A stretch of 64,000 nt of DNA, taken from assembly GCA_027924585.1 (NCBI GenBank), contig BSBM01000762.1, forward strand, positions 11,132,501 to 11,196,500. Direction: 5' to 3'. Shown here in pieces: positions 58,349 through 64,000 of this stretch (position 1 is the first letter of the stretch; every line of letters begins with the position of its first letter). This DNA is from Larix kaempferi (taxonomy: Eukaryota; Streptophyta; Pinopsida; Pinales; Pinaceae). The notes beneath the pieces were generated by a model. That model was not told where the DNA came from. It searched no databases and saw only the letters and a list, made by a program, of their open reading frames with translations. The position numbers and the translations under genes were made by a program.

Positions 58349-59140
58349 GTTGAAACCGCCATACATGAAATGTTCGACGATCTATTGACGTTGAAACTAC
58401 CTGATTTCATTTGCTGACGAAAAAGAAAAAGTATATATTCCGTGGCACAATCTCGCGGTCTTCGAAAAGTTGACGGTGAAACACTAGCAAACAAATGTCA
58501 AAGAAAAACATCAATATTAGCGTTGCCCAAGCTTTCGTTCCTCCACTTGTAATCCCACTAGAAGATCCCAAAAGATATTCCAATGTGGGTATAAGTAATA
58601 CGTTCCTTCCAACAGAGCAGGGATGTTGGTCGGTTGGCAACTATCTATTTGTTAAAGTGTACAGGTTGTTAAGCAAGTCGCAGGTTCGTGTCTATCACGG
58701 AGGTTACGCTCCAGCTGTTCGTGCCCGAGGTTTATAGTGGAAGTTGCAGGAATTGACCCCGTGTCACACGAGTAAGAAACCCGCGCTTACCGATTCACCT
58801 CATTAATAAAAAACAAAAAAAAATACATTCCTTCCAACCATAATATTTTTGAGGTAATGTTAAAAAGGGAAATATATATCTTTTCATATCAACAAATTAA
58901 CGTAAAAATATAAAGTGTGTATCTTGTGCTCAAATTAGACGTATTAACTTAAATAACAAGCCTTTTAAGAAAGATGAAATCCAAATTATAATTAAAAAAT
59001 GTATATGGGAACATTCTCCATTACAAAATGGTATATGTGAACATGTTTAGAATTTAACCTAAAGAGAAATCAAAAATGTCTTCTCTATCGTGCTAAATAA
59101 ACCTTGGCCACTTGCTTTCCTTGGCTTGCCATCGCTCTTC
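58349..59140. other. Unassigned sequence
   Basis: No gene is recognised. A GC-richer block with GCAGGTTCGTGTC and an A-rich tail (58640-58830) vaguely recalls a tRNA-derived SINE, but the internal promoter boxes do not fit well. Confidence 0.3.
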
Positions 59141-59149
59141 TTTTCACTT

Positions 59150-60480
59150 TAGCTATGGATTTGGACTTGGGAGGGGAGCCAATCCCCCCCTCTTGACATC
59201 AATGAGTTCGCTTTCCATGTGTTTATATCTTCCTTGGGGAAAGTGATTTTAAAATTATGACCATCCTACTTTGTCAAGAGCATCGATCAAATTCTTGAAG
59301 TGAAGCTCCCTACAGCCTCTTCTCAACACATGGGTTTGGCTTTTGTTGAAAAGGGTCTTATAGGGGTGTTTATTAACTTATAGCCCTCACCAAGATCAAT
59401 GGATATTTGGATGCAAAATTGGATTGCCATTCAAGGCAAAAGAAGGGTTTAATGCCTTCCTATTCAAGGCAAAATAAGGTCGCAAACTTATGCTTCAAAA
59501 TGGATTGTACTTTATGGGAACAAGGGGTATGTACCTCAACGATGGACTCCATATTTCAATCCTAATCTTAATGTGCCCTTGGTTGTCCTACTATGGCTTT
59601 GATTGCCTCTTCTGCCATTTCACTAATTGAATGAAGATTCCTTCGGGGGCATTGCTAACTCTTTGGGGAAATACATATACAGATCATAATCAAAGGCAAG
59701 CATGTTTGCATGTGCAAGAAATTGTGTGGATGTCGATATGGAGAAAGGACTCACGTAGGCAATCTTATCTAATCTAAATAATTGGAAGCTTGTTCAAAAT
59801 TTGGATTATGAACAACTACCTTTCACATGCAAAGCATGACATGAATATGGCCACTTTGCTAAGGATTGCAAAATGTCCCCTCCAATCCAACCCACTATAA
59901 ATAAGGAGGAGCAATGCAAATAGTGAAGAAGAAACTAGGAACAAATCAAGATACAACTTCAAGTCAAGCTATGATATCAAGTTGTAACAGTGAAAACAGT
60001 AAAATCATACCCATAGCTAACACATTTGAAATCCTTTCTCAACCAGAGGCCACTCCTATGGAGAATGCCTAGATTCCTCCCTTCATGATGAATGCTCTAT
60101 CATTTCCTGTTATTATTCCTCAATCCTTTATGCCGCACACATATTTTAAGTCTCAAGTGTAATCTCTCCTTAGCCATGAATATGATCCTTCCCCAAAGAG
60201 ATTGGAAGATCATGTTCCAGAAAAGGTTCACCCTCATTTTGATAGGGTGGTGGCAAGGGAAAAAGCCCAAGAATAACTTGAGGAATGATCCAAAAGAGGA
60301 GTGTCTCCCTATGAAAATGGGTCGTAAGCCAACACAGGATAAACAAGAAGAGAGAACAAATAAATAAAAGAGTGAGGATTTAGACAACCATCAAAAGTTT
60401 GTTATCATTAAGTGCCAAATGCAATCAAATAAAAGCCCGGGAAGACAAGCAATAATGGAAGGGCAAATAGTCAGTTGTTC
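59150..60480 (+). pseudogene. L1-type LINE ORF1 relic
   Basis: Fragments in several frames match the order of plant LINE ORF1. They include a DUF4283-like part around 59200-59480, then KGKHVCMCKKLCG-like text and the knuckle-like CKA-stop-HEYGHFAKDCK (about 59830-59870), in which the second cysteine codon region is damaged. A lysine-rich tail follows. The protein would bind the element RNA. Stops and frameshifts are frequent, so it is an old copy. Confidence 0.55.
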
Positions 60481-60519
60481 CAAATACCCTCTAGTGAAAC
60501 ACTAAAGTTAGTCTCCTAG

Positions 60520-61680
60520 AATTATAAAGGCATGGACAACAAATATAATGAAGAAGCATTGCGAGACTTAATCAAATATGATAATCCATCTGTCATCCTC
60601 GTCCAAGAGACCAAATTAGAAGAAGATGTGATGATAGAAATAGGAAATAAACAATGGAAAACAATTTAGGAATAGTAGTAAAATTCAAAGGGGCATCAAG
60701 GGGCTTGTGTATGCTCTAGGACAACTCTACTTTTGAGTTTGTGCAGTCTCAAAGTACTTAGCATTGGGCCCTATCCAACATCTTCCACCAAGCCACATGT
60801 ATGAAATTTCAAATATTCAGTGTGTATATGCAATCCATTGTAGGGAGAAAGAAGAGTGTTGGCAATCTCTCCATGCTCTAAAAGCCTTTGATCATGAAAA
60901 AATAGTATAGTTGTAGGGGATTTTAATGTATCCATACTCAATAAAGAAAAAAGGGGAGGTTGTTTAATAAGAAATCCATTCAAAGAGAATATGGAGGATT
61001 TAATCGAAGGTTGAAACCTTGTAATATTAAGCCAAAAAGGGAAAATATACCTAGACAAATAGGTGTTTGGGGCCCAATCATATTGCATCTAAGTTGGATC
61101 ATTTACACATCCATGGTGACCTCCTACTTGGTAATCAGAATATCACCTCAAATATTATCCTTCCAACATTTCAAATCGTAAGCCCATCTTGCTGACTTTC
61201 CATCGGATCCAAAATCTTGGCCCAATCCATTTCAGGTTCAAACCAATTTGGTTAAAACTTCAAAGTTGTGGATAAAGTTCATCATCTTATATTAGGTCAT
61301 TACATAGATCTCCCTCCTTTGTTTGGGAATAGAAATTAAAATTCAATCAAGCATGCTCTAAAACATTGGGTAAAGAGATCTTATATCTCCCCTGCTCAAG
61401 AAATGTTTGGTCTCCAAAAGAAACTTAGCTCCTTACATCTATCTATGGAGAATGCCAAAGTAACACAGTAGAGTATAATAAAGGAAAGAGTATGAAAGAG
61501 GACAAGGCATGGTGTTTGAAATCAAGAAGTCTTTCGCTAAGATTTGGGGATAAAAATACTTCTTTCTTTCATAAACAAGCCAAAACAAGGGTTCTAAACA
61601 ATGTTGTTAAAGAAATACATCATGAAGATGGGAAATGACTTTTAGATTTTACAGTGATGAAGGAGGCGGTGTTGCCACCT
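60520..61680 (+). pseudogene. L1-type LINE ORF2 endonuclease, truncated
   Basis: The plus strand encodes the endonuclease with LRDLIKYDNPSVILVQETKL (the catalytic E in QETK) and VVGDFNVSIL (the G-D-F-N metal-binding motif). NLVILSQKGK-like text follows, and later GDKNTSFFHKQAKTRVLNN, the segment before reverse transcriptase. The reverse transcriptase is absent: homology stops at about 61680. The endonuclease nicks the target DNA for target-primed reverse transcription. Loss of the 3' part is unusual, because LINEs are normally truncated at the 5' end. Confidence 0.8.
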
Positions 61681-61689
61681 AATCCACAC

Positions 61690-62423
61690 TCGAGTGAGAA
61701 AATCACAACTCACCACGGGCAAGTTCAAGTTGGGTTGCAACTGCCACGACAACTCTCAACCCCTCTATTTAGGCCAACTGCTAAACAAAGGCAAAGGAGG
61801 TAGACCTTAAGAAATAAACTAAGGATTAATATAGGGGATAATTTGAAACAGTGCAAGTACAAATGATATTTCAGAAACAAAGAGAGTACTTCGAAATGGA
61901 AACAAAATTAAGCTATGAGATATATCACTAATACAAATACTTGGATATACAACTTCAATTCAAGTGCATGTAAATAAATAAGGATTAAAGAAACTACATA
62001 TGATAGCAATGTATGATAAATCAATGATAAAGACCAGTGCCTAAAGTTTCTTTTAGCCAAATTAAGATTGAGTGAAATTAGAGATGTTAGAGACCTAGAT
62101 TAAATTGTTGTTAGTATCTAATTTATGAAAAGTAAATGCGATTAGTCCTAAATTAGATTGTAGCATCCAAATAAGTGATGAACAAAAAAGAGAAAAAAAA
62201 TAGTCTAGAAAAGTAAAGCAATTAGGCATGCTTTGGATTGTAGGTTAGTGTCCACATAATTGGTGAACAAATGAAAAGAAAATATAATCTAAGAAAAGTA
62301 TATGTGATTAGTGATTACTCTATAATTGAAAGCAACTAGAATTTACAAGTTAGAGACTTCAACAAAAAGAGATTTTATTGCTTCACAAACAAGTACGAGA
62401 ACCATAGATACATGGAAAGTACC
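61690..62423. other. Unassigned; contains a family-1-like block
   Basis: AACTCACCACGGGCAAGTT near 61710 resembles AACTCACCACGGGAAAGTT at about 8323 in unit A, but the rest does not align. Two imperfect copies of about 100 bp, each with AAATTAGATTGTAGCATCC-like text, lie around 62140-62300. No gene was seen. Confidence 0.35.
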
Positions 62424-64000
62424 TGTTATCACGCAACTTGTAGTTGCCTCTTAAGATGAATCCTATTCAAGATGGTAGAGGAGCTAGGAAACTAAAGAGT
62501 GACCCTAGAGGTTCCTAATCCTCAGAATGCATTGGTTGTCATGCCAAACAGGATTCTATTCACTTTATGCCACTTGGAAGAGAGTGACAAAGGGGGAGAC
62601 CCTCATCTAACCTTGTGGGAAAGATCTAAAGACAAGGCACCAAATCAAACTATGACAATAAATTACGTAAGGTATCCTGCTAATAAACCCTAGACTGATT
62701 AGAGATAGCCATCGATTGTAAAAGAATTTAGGTTGTGAGGCTTTTCTAAAGATGAAATACAATCCAAATAGATGATTTCAATGACTAAAGAATTGTGCAC
62801 ACAGTCTAAGATATTAGTGCTAGGTTAAAATGGCTAAGTCACTACCCTGGGGAAATTGAAGGGGACAAAATAAGGATACCCAAGACAATGATTTAGTCAA
62901 TGATTAAGACTTCCTAACACCTAAGATGACTTGCTTGATGATATATTTAACAGTTTCTCAAATTACAAGCAAAAACTGAGATCACAAATTAGAAAAATGG
63001 CTAACTGTCCAAAAAGGGTGAACTACCTAGGTGACTATTGCCTTCGATATTGGGTAGATGGAGTCCCCAAGTGATGACTCCTTAGGAGGGCTTTTGTGGT
63101 CTAGGGGATGAAGAATAAAACCCAAAAAATCTTTGCCATAATTTAGAGTTACGTGACCTAGAGAATTTTTATATTTTTAGTGAGGGTTTTGATGTATATT
63201 TTAATGAGTGACTAGAGGAATGGAAAATGAAACAAGAGAAAATAGAGAAGAGAATACCTGGAAATCTTATAGATGTCAAGTGAAATGATGTTATTTTCCC
63301 GTCATATCAATTCCAAGCTGATTTGATGAAGTTCCAAGTGAAATTGATTTTCCCAAATGAGCTAGTGTGCCCCCTCTTCCTGCAAACACAAACTACACAA
63401 GTCATTTTTTATTCACAAGAGGAAAGAGCCAACGATGCAAGATAAACCAAGAAGCATAACCATGATCAAAGATACAATGAAATAACTCCCTGACTGTATA
63501 ACGTTTCCAAGAGAAATTATTTGGAGAATCCTCACAAAATAGCCCAAGTGAAATCACTACCTTGCAAGAAAACATCGTCTCTACAAAATATAGCATGGAT
63601 CCATCACAATCAACTAGAATGACTAAGAGAATCGATCTACAATCAAGCACGAGAACAACCTTTAACAAAGAAGACACAATATCTCTTCAAAAAAATTCTC
63701 TATTGTCAATAATCCAAGAGCCAAAATTCTCCTTTACAATGAGGGGTGCTCTCTTTTTTATAGCTTTGAGAGGCACCAAATCCCTAATCAACTTTTGAAT
63801 CGATGGTTAAGATTAAAAGATACCATGATGACGAGCAACGGTAGAGATTAGATCTCACACTCAATACATGGATCAACTATACAAGAGGGGGGAGAATTGC
63901 CTCTTACAACCCATTGTTAAAACATGAAAAATCATTATTTTTGCAAGTTTGACACCTAGGGGACATGGGGGGATCATTAGGGGGGTCCCCACTTACCTAT
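62424..64000 (-). mobile_element. Family-1 LTR, unit G, cut by the window edge
   Basis: The unit starts TGTTATCACGCAACTTGTAG at 62424 after GTACC. It follows the family-1 sequence (GTTGCCTCTTAAGATGAAT, GTTGTCATGCC, AAAGGGGGAGACC) to the window end. The minus-strand TATA box CTATAAAAAAG lies at 63753-63763. Only the R-U5 half and the beginning of U3 are visible. Confidence 0.75.

Noticed and set aside
58630-58830. Possible tRNA-derived SINE (GCAGGTTCGTGTC and A-rich tail)
   Set aside because: The box B match is imperfect, no convincing box A lies at the right distance, and no target duplication was found.

Overview
This is a gene-poor, transposon-packed window of a large plant nuclear genome. 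Nested LTR retrotransposons of plant type, initiator-methionine tRNA primer-binding sites, an L1-type LINE relic and hAT-like elements fill nearly all of it. The very low gene density and the many old, long LTRs would fit a gymnosperm such as a conifer, but nothing in the sequence fixes the species. No rRNA gene, tRNA gene, CRISPR array or bacterial-type operon was seen.

The dominant component is one non-coding family of about 4.2-4.5 kb (called family 1 here). Its units begin TGTTATCAC, end GATAACA or close to it, carry a TATA-box promoter near the middle, and look like solo LTRs. Unit A (283-9038) sits in a Ty3/gypsy gag-protease relic with target duplication GGACC. Unit B (1887-6396, duplication ATTCC) is inserted inside A. 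Unit C (32601-37143, duplication GATCC) is in the opposite orientation and sits inside the older unit D (28196-37384). Unit E (38468-45778) holds a hAT-like MITE and a second LTR-like family (family 2). F (about 53595-54914) and G (62424 to the window end) are partial units, and 37385-38029 is a further fragment.

The centre-left (9-24 kb) stacks several elements. There are gypsy and copia relics at 9.0-11.9 kb, then a dense array of small stem-loops at 12.06-12.59 kb. A probable gypsy LTR follows and is split by a complete minus-strand Ty1/copia element (14186-20806, duplication AAAGT). That element keeps both LTRs, the primer-binding site, the polypurine tract, gag, protease and integrase. 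It has lost the reverse transcriptase core and carries nonsense and frameshift mutations. The plus-strand gypsy element continues from its primer-binding site (21380) through gag, protease and a truncated RT with a mutated catalytic motif (to about 24140).

The 29.4-30.7 kb segment is a hAT-like element containing a nearly perfect loopless palindrome of 190 bp. The right side (48-64 kb) holds a copia integrase fragment, short tandem repeats, a gypsy integrase fragment, an L1-type LINE relic and unit G. The only candidate host gene is a short minus-strand exon at about 57909-58213. It looks like the plastid-targeted start of a thioredoxin/glutaredoxin-like protein and has a TATA box upstream and a splice donor downstream. 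About 3.7 kb at 24.1-27.9 kb and much of 47.6-52.5 kb hold nothing I could identify.
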